Numbered from the stretch's first letter, positions 20,933-34,880 are shown. The stretch: DNA of 64,000 bases from Megaleporinus macrocephalus (GCA_021613375.1 CM038703.1:25408194-25472193), one strand, 5' to 3'. Made by a program: numbers and translations. Notes: generated by a model from the sequence alone, not told the origin.

Positions 20933-21904
20933 GTAAAGTAGTATTTGCTTTTGTGTTTGCGTACTGGCTGAATGTATGCAATCGCTAATTTTACCAGTGG
21001 CCAATGACGCTGCATGGGGTCTGGCGTCCCATGTGGACCGGATTTGCAACTTGCACGTATACCGTAGGCTTATTCGTGCATCCAAGCTAAGATGTTTATC
21101 AGATTCGCATCGCATAAACGGAGCGGACTCACCACCATCCCTCATACTTAGTTTTGACACGCCATGTTAACGCAAGGTGTGGCCTCCCGGTGTGTTTCTT
21201 GCGTTGAACGTTTTAAAACAGCAGGTGGGATTGGCTGCACAGCACTCACTCATTCACTCTAATCCCTCTCTAGCAAAGGAGCAGCAACCATTCTGCCTTC
21301 ACCTACAGTTTCTTGTTCAGCATTCTGTTTGTTGCAAATGCATCTGTCAATACTTTGTGCGAGAGGGAGCCAAGTAGAAGCTCAAACGCAACAGGGTGTT
21401 TGTTCTGGTACCACTTGCTGTTGCTGTTGTGCTTTTCTGTCTTTAAGGAGGACAATCACGGTTGTTTTCTCCCGCTCTTTTCCCCTTCCCGCTAAACCTA
21501 TTGTTCTTAAGATTAGTCTAAAGAAAATGGTTCCAGTCAGTATGAATTTATTTCCTCCTTCAGTTGTTGTGGAAGTTGTGGTTTGTATGTTTGGTCATGG
21601 TCTCGACATCAGACCCGTTTTTTGGCGCTGGTGTCATGTTATGATCCGTTATGCTTGGAGCTGCTGCGCACAGATAAGGGCAGAGATGACTGCAGGCGGA
21701 CGCACAGGTTACATACACGGGAGGGACAGGACACACGGGGCTGCACAGTTGCAGGGGCTATGTTATTAAACCTACACGTATCATACGAGTATCTATTCTG
21801 TATGATGGTATACGGGTTTGCTTGTTAGTTCATAGTATTTGTCATATTGAACAAAATTCATCATACTATGCAATTTAAAAGACAACATGATTTATTTTCT
21901 GTAA
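20933..21904 (+). other. Start of intron 1, partly CpG-rich
   Basis: CpG-rich character continues to about 21160. A 146-codon plus-strand frame at 21329-21769 overlaps two other frames of moderate length, has no domain signature and is probably chance. No splice-flanked exon could be defended. Confidence 0.4.
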
Positions 21905-22400
21905 TTTTCACCGATCAGCCAATACACCCATTGTCCATTTATCAGCTTCACTTAACATACAAGTGCACTTTATAGTTCTACAATTACATACTGTAGTCTA
22001 TCTGTGTCTCTGCATACTTTGTTATTCCCTTTCACCCTGTTCATCGATGGTTAGGACCACCACAGAGCAGGTATTATTTGGATCGTGAATCATTCGCAGC
22101 ACTGCAGTGCCACTAATGTGGTGGCGGTGTGTTAGTGTGTGTGTTGTGATGGTACAAATGGATTAGACACAGCAGTGCTTCTGGTGTTTTTAAACACTGT
22201 GTCCACTTACTATTCACTCTATTAGACACTCCTACCTTGTAGGTCCACCTTGTAGGTCCACCTTGTAGATGCAAGTTCAGAGACAATCGTTCATTTGTTG
22301 CTGCACAGTTTGTTTTTATCCACTAGTCCTTAATCAGTGGCCGCAGGATGCTGTTATGCTATTTTCTATCCAGCAGTGACACAGAGGTGATACACTCATA
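21905..22400 (-). repeat. Dispersed repeat of the type common in otophysan fish
   Basis: Read on the minus strand it contains CCTGCTCTGTGGTGGTCCTA, the ACACACTAACACACCGCCAC phrase, ACTGCTGTGTCTAATCC and AGAGACACAGATAGACTACA, which I recognise from a very abundant repeat of characins and relatives. A local triplication of CCTTGTAGGTCCA is at about 22233-22270. No coding capacity; probably a degenerate non-autonomous DNA element. Confidence 0.55.
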
Positions 22401-24652
22401 CCAACTATACAACTTATGCAACTATAAAATACATAAGTGCTGAATTGTATCATACAACTTTGAAGAAACAGTGCTTTTCTTGTTAAACAATGGGCCTCTT
22501 CCTCTCTGCACAGTAAAGTTTTGCAACAGGTGACCATAAACAATGGGTCTCAGTTTCAGCATAGCTCAGAAGTTATGGCATAAGATGAAACCAACCTCTA
22601 TAAAAGAAACATTTTTTCTTTCTCTCTTTTTCAACGACCACTTTCGCACACACACTCACACAGCAAAAAAAAAATCCACAACAATGATGCCCTTTCACGC
22701 CCCCCTTTTTTAAAACCTGCATTCAAATCGTTATCCTGAGCCTTTGTTCCTGTGGTTTTAGTCACAAAAGCACCCCAACCCCTCATGTCTTGCCTCTTGA
22801 GTCCTAATTGTCTTTTGGAATTTGAAGGCAACATTTCACAAAGAAGGCAAAGGATTTCCCACCAAAGTAAGCAGTAGTCCAACTCTGTGCTTCACTCTCA
22901 CCTCCCAAACATAAATACAAGGGTTGCTACCTTTGACTGTATTAATAATTAAATAATCTAACCATTATTTGATTCATGAAGATGGCAAATATGATTGTTA
23001 ATTAAATAAATTGAGTTTAACTGATAAATTGGTGTTGATGCAAAAATACCTACATGAATACTATGAAGTTGTGGATCATTTTAAGAAAATGCAAGGATTT
23101 TTTTAGGGCCTGATTTAATTGCAAATTTTTGCAAAATCAAAGTGTCTTCAAAGTAATTGCTATTGTACAGCAGTGAGTTTGTGTAACAGGTGCCGTTGAG
23201 CTCATCAGAAAATATATTAAAGTTCAACTGTGCGTCAGAGCTAGGAAGTCTGCTCAGTGTCATCCTCATTCTCTTGATTCGGCTTTTCTTGCTCTCTCTC
23301 AATGTGCAAGATATTGCTGTTATGCTCTTTCTGTCTGTACTTCTTCTTTCAGTTTGCAACCCTCTCCCATCTCATCCTTTACATTCAGCCAGTCATACAG
23401 TAGGATGTGCCAACCTATTGCACTAAGAGCTCCCATTAGTGTCGGCTAGAGGGCTCTTGGTGCCTCAGCCTTGAAGCCCTGCCACCCACCAGCATTCTTG
23501 GAAGAAGCAAAAGATAAAGAGATGGATTTTTGCGTGGGCTCTGAGATCATCCTCCTTCTAACCCTTCTATATTCCTATGGACTTACAGAAAAGTTTAGGC
23601 TGTTGTTTACTTTTCTCGCCATGCTTCTCTCACTTCTGACTACGGCAGCATGATATAACACATTGTCATAGTGACTTGCCATGTCGAATAAGGCAAATTA
23701 AATCAAACACACAATGCTACTACTTTTTTTACAAGCTTGCTGCTTGCTGAGCTTTGTCTAGTACCACTGTGTGACACTGGAGGATTTTAATTGTACTGCT
23801 ACAAATGTGGTGGGGCGTGTGTGTGTGCACACATGTAAGTGAATATGGGTGTAGGTCTTTAATCCCCCAGATTTAGTCATAAACCTTATGTTCACCTCAG
23901 TAGACCCTGGTGATTCAAAGCCCTGTTAACCTCATTACAAATTAAAAAGTTGCACCGTCAAGGAGGAGGTAGGTTTTACCTGTAAGATGTGTTTGAATGT
24001 CATTTTAGCAGCTTGGAATTGGAACTTGTCATGTTCAGAGGTCCTTAAACTAGAACATTTTTGCAAAAAGCGCTCTCATTAAACTCATTCTTAGCTGTAA
24101 CATTGAGAGTAACTATTTGTTTAAAAGGTTGAGGTGGGAAAAGACCATGTGCAATATGGAACCCTACTGAGGGAAAACCTTATTTGCCTTTACATTTTTT
24201 TATCCCTTTTAGTGACAAACAGGATAATAGAGGATGATTTAGTGCAAAATTTATTTGGAAATAAATAAAAAAATGAGGGCAGCATGTATTTATTTCTGAA
24301 GTCTTCGGCCTGGTTTGGAGAATTGAAATGACAGGCATGTCCAACGACTTAACCCCAGGAGAGAATTTTATAGCGCCACTTTCGTGGCAGGTTGAGAGGC
24401 TAATGCTTCTGGAGGTTTCTATGGTCTTTCAGTTGTAGTGTAGCAATAACCATGTCCACTGGGGAATTTGTTTTAATGTTTATGCAAGCAGCTGTTAGAG
24501 TTCTTTTTGTTTGACTGTTTGTGTGGGTGTGTTTGTTTTGTTTCTGCTTTTTAACTTTGCCTGACTGCAGTTTTACGACAGCTGACATTTATTTGCTCAT
24601 TTATAGACATTGAGATGGAGAAGCAGGGGAGACTGAGATTAATATTAATATG

Positions 24653-24655
<3 letters not shown>
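22401..24655 (+). other. Intron 1, no recognisable gene
   Basis: Mostly AT-rich unique-looking DNA. Plus-strand frames at 23190-23426 and 23471-23653 (78 and 60 codons) are hydrophobic but lack splice and domain support. Nothing else stands out. Confidence 0.35.

Positions 24656-24701
<46 letters not shown>
24656..24701. repeat. (AT)n microsatellite, 46 bp
   Basis: Uninterrupted AT dinucleotide run; self-complementary and likely polymorphic. Confidence 0.95.
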
Positions 24702-24704
<3 letters not shown>

Positions 24705-25569
24705 GCGCAGGTATGCAGGTAGTTTACCACCACTTTTTGTTGGGGTGTATGTATTTTCTGCAAATATTGGTGGATATCTTGCCCTTGAGGCACTCTGTCA
24801 CAGATATAAGCAACAAGTTGTCAGTGCTGAATAGTGATTGGTAAAATGGTACCTGTATCTAACTGGTCATTCCCAAAATATCGATAAGCTCCTAGACAAC
24901 TAATGCATTGTTTTTACATAGCAGGCATTTTCAAATGTTTGGTGTTAGTTTGGAATTGACAGTACACACATACCTTTAACTGCCTTAACCATTTTAAATG
25001 TTAAGTGTCATTCTGTGCTGTATGGCCATGGTTAAATAGGTAAGATGTATAAAAGTGTGGGCTCACTTTGCTGAATTTATTAGTGTAGCTAAATGCAATA
25101 TGTTTTAGTGCAGCCAATCTCTTTGATAAACTGAGCTCAGTCCCCAGCCAAAGTGTTAAAAAAAATGAAGGTGGAACAGGAAAATTCTAACTAACAGAAC
25201 AACTTCAGCTGCTTGTTAAAACAATAGATAGGTAATATTCAGTTTATTTCTACTGTAACAGGGAACTGTTAAAAATTCAGTAGATATCTAGCATATAATA
25301 AATCACTAACTGCTCCCAAGGTAGCCTGTATTTGACAGTGGAGATGAACACAGCCTTTTCACACCTTTTATTATTTTGAAACTTTTCATGTCAGTTATTT
25401 AGTTTTTTACACCAAATTAGAGAGAGTACTGTCAACAAGTGTGTCGATATGTATTGGTATTAAAAAGCATTATACCCATCCTCAGTGCTGATTAAAAATC
25501 CAGTTTACCAGCTTTTGAATGTGGCTTCTCTAAAGAGCTAAATGACATAATTTACTTAAGATTATATAC
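24702..25569 (+). other. Intron 1, no recognisable gene
   Basis: AT-rich non-coding DNA with no element that I can define. Confidence 0.35.
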
Positions 25570-26275
25570 GATTGCAATCAAAATGATTCCACCACCACTG
25601 CAAATAAGGTTTATTAGTACAATTTAGGTCAACACAATCAATATAAACAAGTGGTTTCTCCAAATTCAACACAAAATGCCTCTTTTAATCACTTTTAATG
25701 ACTACTGCATTCATCTCCTTCATAACAGGTGTCTTTAGTACTTAGTATAGCACTGTTTTGTTGTTCTGATCAGCTGCAAACATATTGCATAGCCAGACAC
25801 CAGCTTCAGTGGCTTGTAGTGTTCATTAGGCCATTCCTCATGGGCAATGGTCCCCAGTTTACTAATATTATTGGCTTTGCATGCTACACCTGGCTTTTTA
25901 AAATCTATTTTCTATAGGGTTTAAGTCAGGTGACTGGGATGAGCACTCACCTCTAAAACCAAACCTTGGTGGACTTTGAAATACACAAACTTCTGCTTCC
26001 TGAAAGAAGGCAAGGTTTTTTTTTTCCTAGGATTTCCTAATGCTTTATTGAATCCATCTTGCCTTCCACACACTGCAGGTTCTCAGTGCCAGAGGAAGCA
26101 AAGCAGCTCCAGAGCATCACTGAGCCACTGCTTTGCTTCATTTTAGGCAGGGTGTTTTTTAGTGAATACTTCATTCTTTCTCCTACAGACATACTGCTGA
26201 TCCATAGGCTTAAAAAGATGCAGTTTTGTACAGAACTCCACAAGAAATAGACACAAAACAGCAGCATGCAATGTG
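25570..26275 (-). mobile_element. Tc1/mariner relic, second family
   Basis: On the minus strand, SSGSVMLWSCFASSGTENLQ and CVEGKMDSIKH (about 26040-26135) match the middle of a fish Tc1-type transposase. [13 protein letters not shown] sequence follows at about 25905-25935, then a degraded C-terminal region to about 25740. The stretch 25575-25735 is probably the 3' end and terminal repeat. Stops and deletions are many, and the second Asp motif is missing. This is a different family from the copies at 986 and 13915. Confidence 0.75.
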
Positions 26276-27641
26276 AGTATGTGCTATTTCAGGCTAGATT
26301 TGTTAGAGGAAATCATTCTTTTACCCCTCCTGTGAGCGAGCCAGAATTCATCCCTCTTGAGAAAAGCCTGATGCTGAACAATGTAATGCATATTGTGTTT
26401 TCTATATCGTCCTGTAGTGAATATCTTTGTATTCTATGACTATAAAGGTTTGTGAGACCGATGGCCCAAAGAATGTTGAAGCCATATAGGGCTTCACATA
26501 TTTGGCTTAGCAGACCCTGCATTGCTTATCTTAGGAACTTCTATTCGAGAACCACTGTCCACCCAGAGAATTATGACTGACCAGGTCTACTACGTGGGCC
26601 AGAAGGAGCAGGAAGGCGGGCCTATGAAAGACAGTCAGTCGGAGTCACTATTAAGACCAGGGTTTGAGAGCTGACAGAGAATGTTTGTACAGTGGTCCTA
26701 AGAATAAAAGCTCTGATCTGTTCTCCCTCTTCATTCTGACAGCAAAACAGTTCCTTAAAACCTCAATACTGAACTATGCAGATGACAGAAATAGAGACTG
26801 ACACTGTACAACTAATGGCTCTTAAATTCTTAGCCTGAGCCTAGTTTCCGAGGCACTGTGCTCCAAGTTTGTCAGGACTGTCATAACTGCTGCTATTTGT
26901 GGAGGTTTACCGGCCAGGGTTTACTGTATTTTGACACTGTTTCTGTCTGTTGATTGAATGTTAACTTCAACACCCTTCTTTCCAAATGATGGAGGGAATT
27001 CCATTTTTAGTCATGTATCTTTAACAAAAAACTGAACCCACAAGTTCATTTATTTGATCACTATTGTAATAAAAACAAATAAATAAACAAAGCAGCTATA
27101 TAATTCAGTTGATTTTAGTTTTAGTTTAAGTTGGCTTAGTATGTGGTCGCTTTGTAGGTCCTGACCCGGATTATGGCTAAATACTAAATAGACTAAATAG
27201 AATTTGCTGTGAAAATGCCCCATTAGCACTGGAGTTTAGTCCAACACTGTGCCTAATCTATGTCTAAGAAACCTGACCCATAATTTTAATATAATAGACT
27301 GAAAACGTAGTTACTAGGTTAGCTACTTCACCAAGAATTTCTGCACAGCACAACCTACCATGCTAGCTCAATATTTTTCTGCTAATAACTCTTCATGTGT
27401 GCATGCTTCATGCATGCAATCTCTGTTTTCCCTTCCAGTGGCAATGCAATATCATTGTGGATGATCAGTTCCAACAACCACCCCTTGAACCCTAGTTTGG
27501 GAAGCTTAGCTGTTTATGTTGTTCAAAAGTAGATATACAGTCCCTTCCACAGCTTTTTTTAATATATATATATTTAACCTGTTGAAGTTGATAAGAGTTT
27601 CTAAGAGCTTTACTGGAAGATCTCTGGAAGACCTATATATA

Positions 27642-27645
<4 letters not shown>
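26276..27645 (+). other. Intron 1, no recognisable gene
   Basis: AT-rich, with no coding or element call. Frames of 60-70 codons are unsupported. Confidence 0.35.

Positions 27646-27695
<50 letters not shown>
27646..27695 (+). repeat. (TG)n microsatellite, 50 bp
   Basis: Pure TG/GT run, a sequence type able to adopt Z-DNA and usually length-polymorphic. Confidence 0.95.
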
Positions 27696-27696
<1 letters not shown>

Positions 27697-29460
27697 TGTT
27701 ATGGGGCTGGGATCAGTATGCCTTTGTCAAGAAACTAACATAGGTTGTCATTAGATGTTCCAAGGGTACAGTAATTCCAAACATATGCCTAGATCAACCC
27801 AAAAATGGTTCCTAAACCCATAACTAAGTTCTTTTCATGGCCATCTCATTCCTGTGGAGTGAACTAAAAAGGTGCAAGAGAGGACCTAGGATGATCTGGA
27901 AAGACTCTAAAATCTATTATCTGCACTGGAAAGAAAAATAGATTTTCTTTCTCATCATCAACTTCATATAAGCTGTTTTTTACTCATCTTGGACCATTGT
28001 GCACACACAAGATAAAATGTTATAAAAAGTAGTGCTCATTCATTGATCCAATATTTTCTTTAACCTTAATCTAAACCCTAATCCCAGCATGTGAATGCCA
28101 AAAGCTGCTTAACGTTGTTTTTTGTTTGTTTATTTTATTTTTTATTTTTTTTATGTCTAATGGTCTTGACTTCTAAACAAGCCATTTGCCATGGCTGCCA
28201 CAGAGGTACCTAGATGAAATGCAGTCTGACATGACTGAGACTGAGTTATTTGTATTTTAAAGGAAATGCTGGCATCATAAACAAGCTGATAGTTTGGAGG
28301 TAGGTAGTTCAGGCATGCAGACTTATGAGGCATGGAAAATATGACTAGTTTATTAAAGTCTACAACTGCAACCCTCCACGTAAGGTCTCTGGGGACATCA
28401 TTCGCAGAACTTTTAATGAAACCTACCTTAAAAAACCTACCTTAAAAAATAACATTTATGCTAGAAGTTGGTGTGCTTTCTAGGTATTTTTAACTTATTT
28501 GTTAGGTGTTATGTTCACCACACCAAGTTCAGAAGGTTCGTACAAAAAATGTAATTCCAAAAACTTTGCATGGTCATGAGTTGTGTTCTGTTTGCATAGT
28601 TTCCACATTGCTCCATATTAATGTGATGTGCTTTTGATGATCACCACTGCATTACTGTAATGTGATTTTTTTTTTATTTATTTTTGTTTTTTTTGGTGAT
28701 GTGTTTGTTGCTCTCTTAGCAGCTCAGCATAAAATTGGCATGCCCTGTTATAAATGATGTTTGGTCAGTTTGGTGGTAGCATTGGGCAAAAACCTGACTA
28801 TCCCTATCAGGTTTTGGAAAAGATGTTATCTTATGTTTTAAATCTGCATGACACATGGGAATTGCTTGGTTAATACTCAAAATAGCAAATTTTGTTGAAA
28901 GGCAATACGTTTATTGTATGATAGCTGTTAGTGTTAGACAAATTGTCCTTAAGCTTTAGCCATAGTTGGAGAGAACCATCTAATTACCTTGAACGTCTCA
29001 GCCTCCACAAAAGTCCTTCGTAATTGACTGGCAGAGAATGCGAGCAGAAGGCTCTGTAATGTGGTTGAGGCTGTGCAGGCACCTGCAGCAGAGATGGCAG
29101 CTATACTGACAATGTGCAACTCCTTGGCATGCTGGAGAGATTAGGCAGCTCATTGCCTGCCTAGTTGGCAGGCCCACTTGGGGGTGTAAATGTGCAGGCA
29201 GAGGTGACTTTGTTTGGGAGTTGTGGGGTGTAGAATAAATTAAGGCCATTGTGGGGGCTTTGGCTTATATATAAGTTAGGGGGTTTCACTATTGTAGTGC
29301 TTAAAAAATTGTAAGCCCTTTAGAATACATCCTTAAAGTAGATAAAAAGAACCCAATTAAACAAATGTGACAAAGATGTTATAGTAAATGAGCCAATATT
29401 GCATATTTAAAAATATTTGAACGTCTTGGAGTAACAGATCATTTGAAGGTGAGATTAGTC
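27696..29460 (+). other. Intron 1, no recognisable gene
   Basis: Includes a 16-bp imperfect tandem (ACCTACCTTAAAAAACCTAC near 28428-28450) and T-rich tracts at 28125-28155 and 28665-28695. No gene seen. Confidence 0.35.
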
Positions 29461-29965
29461 AGGTGGTTTCAATTAATACAGTGACTCTCAGGTGTCATTG
29501 CCCACCCTGTTGTATTTAAAGTATGAAGCTCTCTGTTCATGAGTGTACCATACACAAATCTTTGAACAGGCAGAAAGCCGCTGCTTTCCAAAATAATGCC
29601 CACCTGAAGTTTGCCTACCTTGACACTCCACAGTGTTACTGGGAAAATGTTTAGTGGACTGATGAAACCAAGGTTTAATTGTTCGGGAAGAGCACACAGC
29701 ACTACGTATGGCTTAAAAAGGACACTGCATACCAACATGAAAACGTCATCCCAAGGGTAAAGTACAGTGGTGGGATCATTATGATTTGGCCTGCTGCTTC
29801 GGGGCCTGGACCACTTGTCATTTTTGAGGGGAAAATAAATTCTCAAGTTTATTAAGGTATCCTACAGCATAATGTCAGGTTTGCTGTCCTCCAGCTGAAT
29901 CTCAATAGAAGTTGAGTGATGCAGCAGGACCATGACCCTAAACATTGATGTAAATCTATTACAGG
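29461..29965 (+). mobile_element. Tc1/mariner relic, third family
   Basis: On the plus strand the broken frames read RQKAAAFQNNAHLKFAYLDT, the first Asp in WTDETKV (about 29657-29680), FGKSTQHYVWLK, KYSGGIIMIWPAASGPGPLV and the second Asp in QQDHDPKH (about 29920-29945). Stops interrupt it at several points and the Glu region is missing. It is older than the copy at 13915, judging by decay. Confidence 0.75.
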
Positions 29966-31539
29966 GAATTGGATGTGATCTAAGTGTGCACAACCTTGAA
30001 ATCTCTGTGTTTATTGTGGGGCTGTGTGCATGCTTTTTTGTGATCACTTCTGTTTTTGTTTTTTGAAATGTGCGTTCATGTGTGTTGCTCCTAATGCTCC
30101 TTGTAATAGCATGTGAGGTGTTTGTGTGTGTTTTTTTTCATAGTTGCATGTAAGTGTTTATGTATATGTAGTTGTTTTGGCTCAGCGCAGGTAGCTCACT
30201 AACACATAACTTTACCTTACATGGGCAGCAGAGCAAGACAGCTGAATAACTCCAGCCAGCAAGGCGGTCTTTTTCTCCCCAATCTATGGCAGTTAGGGTA
30301 TTGCCTTCGATTGGAAAGCATTTGCTGTACTAATTTGCAGAACAGTTTGCAGCCTTAAATGTATCAGCTAGACAAAAAGCTGGACCAAAATCTTTCCACT
30401 TCCTCAGTCTTAAGGCCTTGCTAGGATGATTACTTGTGAAAGCTAAATTTGCCTTTCTGTCCTCTGTTCCTTTACTGCCTCTCATTCTCTCTGCTTTCAT
30501 TCCCTGACTTCTGTTTATTTTCGCCCTATATGCATTTATTGACTTTTGAACTTTACTTTGCCAAGCTAACAAATAAAATAGCTAACAGATTAACTATTTA
30601 CAAACTATGATAGTTAAAAATATTTCCTTCCATACAGAGATATGTTACATGTTATCATGATATGAATGTTTTTATGTTTGCAGTATAGAGTAGTGTTTAT
30701 TGTAAAATGCATGTGTAATATTATATAAAATATGCTTGTTAGCATGTTGTACATGGACATATGCTTCTATAGATTAGATGGCAGCGTTATTACAAAGTGT
30801 TTGTTGAGCAAAGTCTATATTTGGATTTATTTCTATTTATTTCTCCCCTTACTATATTCTCTTTCTCTTCCTTTCACTCACTTTTTCTTTTCTCCCCTCT
30901 TCTTCTCTCCTCTTATTTACACTGCCCCCACCTCTCTCTTTTTCTCTGCCACCTCAATCTTTTTCTTTGTTCTGTCACATCATGAGTCTTTTCTCCATCT
31001 GCCTCCCACTTTTCTTGCACAGCCTTAATTACAGTTTTAGCAGATATCACTGGAAAGCTGTCAGAGGAAGACATGTTTATTCTTCCCATCTCTTTTCTTG
31101 TTCATTCACTCACCCCTTTGAAGCCTCAGTCTCACGCTGCTCTCCTGAGGTGCTTTCCACCATCCCTCTTGCGTGTTTGCTTTCCAATAAGGCTGAACAG
31201 GTTGTTGGCATTAGCAGTCTTCCTATAGACACAAACCTTACACATGCAACTATTTGGTGGAATTATTAGCATGTAATTGTTTATCATTTATGCAATTGTT
31301 CATGCTTTATGTTTGAGCACTGGGTCTTGGACTAATGGGGAATCATTTGTGTGAGCAGCCCTTGTGTGTTCTGATTACATGAATGACACAGTGGTTTAAG
31401 TTAGTTAAAAATAGGTAATATTTTTTGTCTCTGTTCTTATTGTTTCTTTTACATTTTAAGTACTCATTAAAATTCATTTCAATTTATTTTCAATCCCTTT
31501 TTGTTTAAAAATTGTAACGCTCAGCGACATTGTAAATTA
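29966..31539 (+). other. Intron 1, with a pyrimidine tract
   Basis: No gene. From 30835 to 31020 the plus strand is almost entirely C and T (runs such as CTCTTCTTCTCTCCTCTTAT), which explains the 98-codon and 62-codon frames there as low-complexity artefacts. Confidence 0.45.
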
Positions 31540-31600
31540 GGGTCTCCCACAATGTACTTCCGAGTGAAAATAAAGGTTGATTGATTGATTTGAATAAGTA
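31540..31600 (+). repeat. Retroelement 3' tail with TTGATTGATTGA
   Basis: GAGTGAAAATAAAGGTTGAT followed by TGATTGATTTGA is the usual AATAAAGGTTGATTGA ending of a fish LINE or its SINE. A related, more decayed tail (GGGAATAAAGGTTGACTGTT) is at 44061-44080. Confidence 0.5.
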
Positions 31601-34600
31601 GATGCACCAAGTTGCAGTAGGAGCGTTCAATTCAATTCCTTGTGAAAAGTAAAAGATCACTTCCAAGTGCCCAAAATTATTTTGAGTCATATTGTGTTAA
31701 TATAAAGCTACACTCTGTTCAATATCAAAGCATTTTTTTTAAATGCTCTTTGTGTATAATTATCATATAAGCATATCTGCAATTAAGACTGGAGTAGAAA
31801 TCCCCAGCCACGGTCCTGCTGCATCCCCAGCCACAGAGTTTTGTAAGAGCTGTGAAATTCACCAGTAAAACTAAAACATGGAATATCCCCGTCATTGGTT
31901 GACTTAAATGCAATCATGCAAAAGCATATTTTTATGCAGGTATGTTTACTATGTATTTGTGAGATCCGGTCTTATTCTTTTTTTATTTTTTTGGATGCGC
32001 TATAATCATACTGTGCATGTTTAATATCACTGTTTACTTTACTACTGACTTCAAATTTTAATGAATTGGCTGCTTGTTAAGTTGGTACACCCATCTTAGC
32101 CATAAGCATACTTTTATCAGTAAGAACACCATATATGATTAAAACAGATGTAAATATGCAAATACAATTTAAAGTAAAATGAATATTTTATTTTTAATAA
32201 AAAAAATCTAATTTTTCATCGCATTTTGAAAAAGTCCAATAACGCTATCATAGAAGTTGCTATTTTTTTATTATAGTCTTATAGTTTATCAACAATGTTG
32301 TTACATTATGTTGTTAGTTTTTTTGCAAGGAAATTGAACTTAAAAACATGGAGGTTTAAATGGTTTTATAATGAATTTGACTAATAAAAATGAAACCTTC
32401 CATCCAGGGGATGTGACATTACAACCACAAATGACTTGGAGTTGGGCATATTGTGTTAAATGTTTAAGCTTCATGCCAGAAAAAAGCTGATCTTTACAGC
32501 CAAGAAAAAAAATGCCCACACCTCAACTTATTTAAATTAAATAATAATAAAATTGGAATCACAGTATTGGTCAGAAAAATTGTGGTTAGCTGTTTTGCAA
32601 AAATAATTTTATATTTATGGTTAGGAAGGCCCCCAGTCTGAATATCCATAATTTAAATATATTGTTATGTATTTATTGTAAAACCCAATGTGAGAAATGA
32701 GAACTACGTTTCCTCTAGCCTTCTTTGTTATTTAAAATAGATACAGAAACATGCATATTAAGATCACATTGAATGCAGTGCAATGCTTTTGGTTAAGAAA
32801 ACAACACGGAAAAAAACAAAATGGAGTTGCCACCTTTCGTGCTTTAAGATTGTTGTGGTTAACAAAAATATATTGTGGATTTTGCTCTGTTTCCTGTTGG
32901 TCACGTACTTTTCTGGCTTAGTCCTTGGTCTATTATTCTGCATCGATTAACAAATTATTCTGCAATACTGTAAAATTAATATGAAACTCATGTTGAACTG
33001 AGAGTGAGGAATAAGAGGCATATTAGTTAGTAATAAAATAGGCTTATTTTTTGCTTGCGTTTTTTGTTCAGCTCTTTGCCATCATGAACAGCTTCTTTTG
33101 GAGTTTTAAACCTGAGTAGGCAACAGTCTGTAACTGTACAGCAGCGTGGTGGACCTACAACTTGGCTCTCTGTAGTAAAGTAGATGGTGAGTTTATATTA
33201 ACTAAAGTAAATTCCAAAAACTGCTGAAATTTTTGGTTGATATTTCACACTGAACACATATAAGATGTGTTAAAAGATGTGTGTGTGTGAGAGCGAGAGA
33301 GCCTGTGTGTGTGTCTATGTGTGTATTCAGTTCAAGGGGCAAGTGAGACATTGACTTGGGAGCCACCAGTCGAGAAGAAGGGAATAGACACCAGGGACCT
33401 TCGAGACAGAGCCTTAACCTTCCCTTCCATTGAGCTGCATGTGTGTGAGTGTGTGTTTTAGATGGTCAAGCTCGATATGCCTTCCCAGGAGAGTGTCTGA
33501 TATTTTGTTTCAACAGCTATTCAGCCTAATGGCCTCTGTAGCAGTGATGTCATCACCAGTTTCCTTCCTAGATTTTTTATTTTTACACAAATGCTAGCAA
33601 ATCTTTTTTTGGAATGTTCAGATCCACCTTAGAATGAGCTTTTTCTTTATTGTGATTTCTTTGCCCAAGCCTCCCTTCAGCATCTTACCACCTCTCTCAC
33701 CAAACTCCATCTATAATTTGTGACATTTCTGGTTCTAATGTTTCCTTTGTGCCGTGTCCACCTGTTGGCTAACTTTTACTACTGCTGCTAATGCAACATC
33801 ATTGCAACATCACAGAGCCCCTCCATTCCAATTATTCATGTCTATGAAATGGGACGCAAGCCTGTGCACAAGGAAAAAATGGCAGCATTAAATTAATTTA
33901 ATTTACTTCACTGTGTATTGCAGTCACCTTTATTAAGAGAGACAGTGTAATCATGTTTCAGGTAAAACATTATATATAAATTGTAGACCACATTATTCTT
34001 CACTACCAGACTGGTAGTTGTTTTGTGGCAAAAGAAAAATGTAGCAGATAGTATGCAGAAGCATACTTTGACTAACACTGCTGTAAGATGATGTCTGTGC
34101 ATATGGTAATATATACGTTTTATGAACAAAATGAGATTTTAACTGGCATGCCACATTTATTAAACATCAAAACACTGCATCCAGTATTAAGGGAATAGCT
34201 GATACCCTGTGCTTATTTTATTTCCACCATAATTTGGCTACTGTACATAACTTACTCACAGTCTGAGCAGCAACTGGCTTCTTGAACAAATTGGCTGCCA
34301 CTGACACTGTTTCAAATGTTTAAAATTTAAATTCATTTTGGGCACATTTTCACCTTCCATTTTTATCTGATCATGGGATTTTCACTGACACTCCTCTCAA
34401 GCATTTAGACCTGCTATAGAATTTTGTTTCCTGTGGTCCACAGTGTGATCTGATTTCTCATTTCCTTGCATTATAGAAATCTGCTGCTGTGCTGTACTGA
34501 ATATTTCCTTGAACACAGCTTTGAATAAAAAATAAAGTCTTAAAAATGGTTCTTTTAGGTATATAATGCAAAACCCTGCTCAAAATCCAATAATTTTACG

Positions 34601-34602
34601 AC
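31601..34602 (+). other. Intron 1, AT-rich, no recognisable gene
   Basis: Long AT-rich stretch without open frames of note. (GT)n and (GA)n short runs occur near 33275-33320. Confidence 0.35.
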
Positions 34603-34880
34603 TAGGGCTGTTAAGGCGTTAATAATTTGTTGATGCATTAAATTAATAAGTCACACCAGTATGGTGCAAGCTGAAGCCGAGCCCCTTGTATGCTGTATGT
34701 TGCTATGATGGAGTCAGTGATTGTAACTTGCTTGTTTAAACATGGATTTTAACACAGCACCCTTGGCAGTCTATTATAATTAGCAAACAAACCAAAGCAA
34801 CATTATCTCAGAAAGTCCTGTCCCATTTGAGACAGCTATCGCCATGCAGAAAAGAAACTAAATTGTTATTCTTATGAAGT
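34603..34880 (+). repeat. Possible hAT-derived relic
   Basis: TAGGGCTGTTAAGGCGTTAA followed by TAATTTGTTGATGCATTAAA is reminiscent of the terminus of a common fish hAT-like family (TAGGGCTGTCAA...ATTAATC). No second terminus was located, so the extent is a guess. Confidence 0.35.

Noticed and set aside
21329..21769. 146-codon plus-strand frame just inside intron 1
   Set aside because: It is Cys/His/Arg-rich with no domain pattern, overlaps two other frames of similar size, and has no splice or promoter support. CpG-rich DNA lowers stop frequency, so a chance frame is likely.
27646..27695. Possible Z-DNA regulatory element
   Set aside because: A (TG)n run is common in fish introns and nothing else nearby suggests function.
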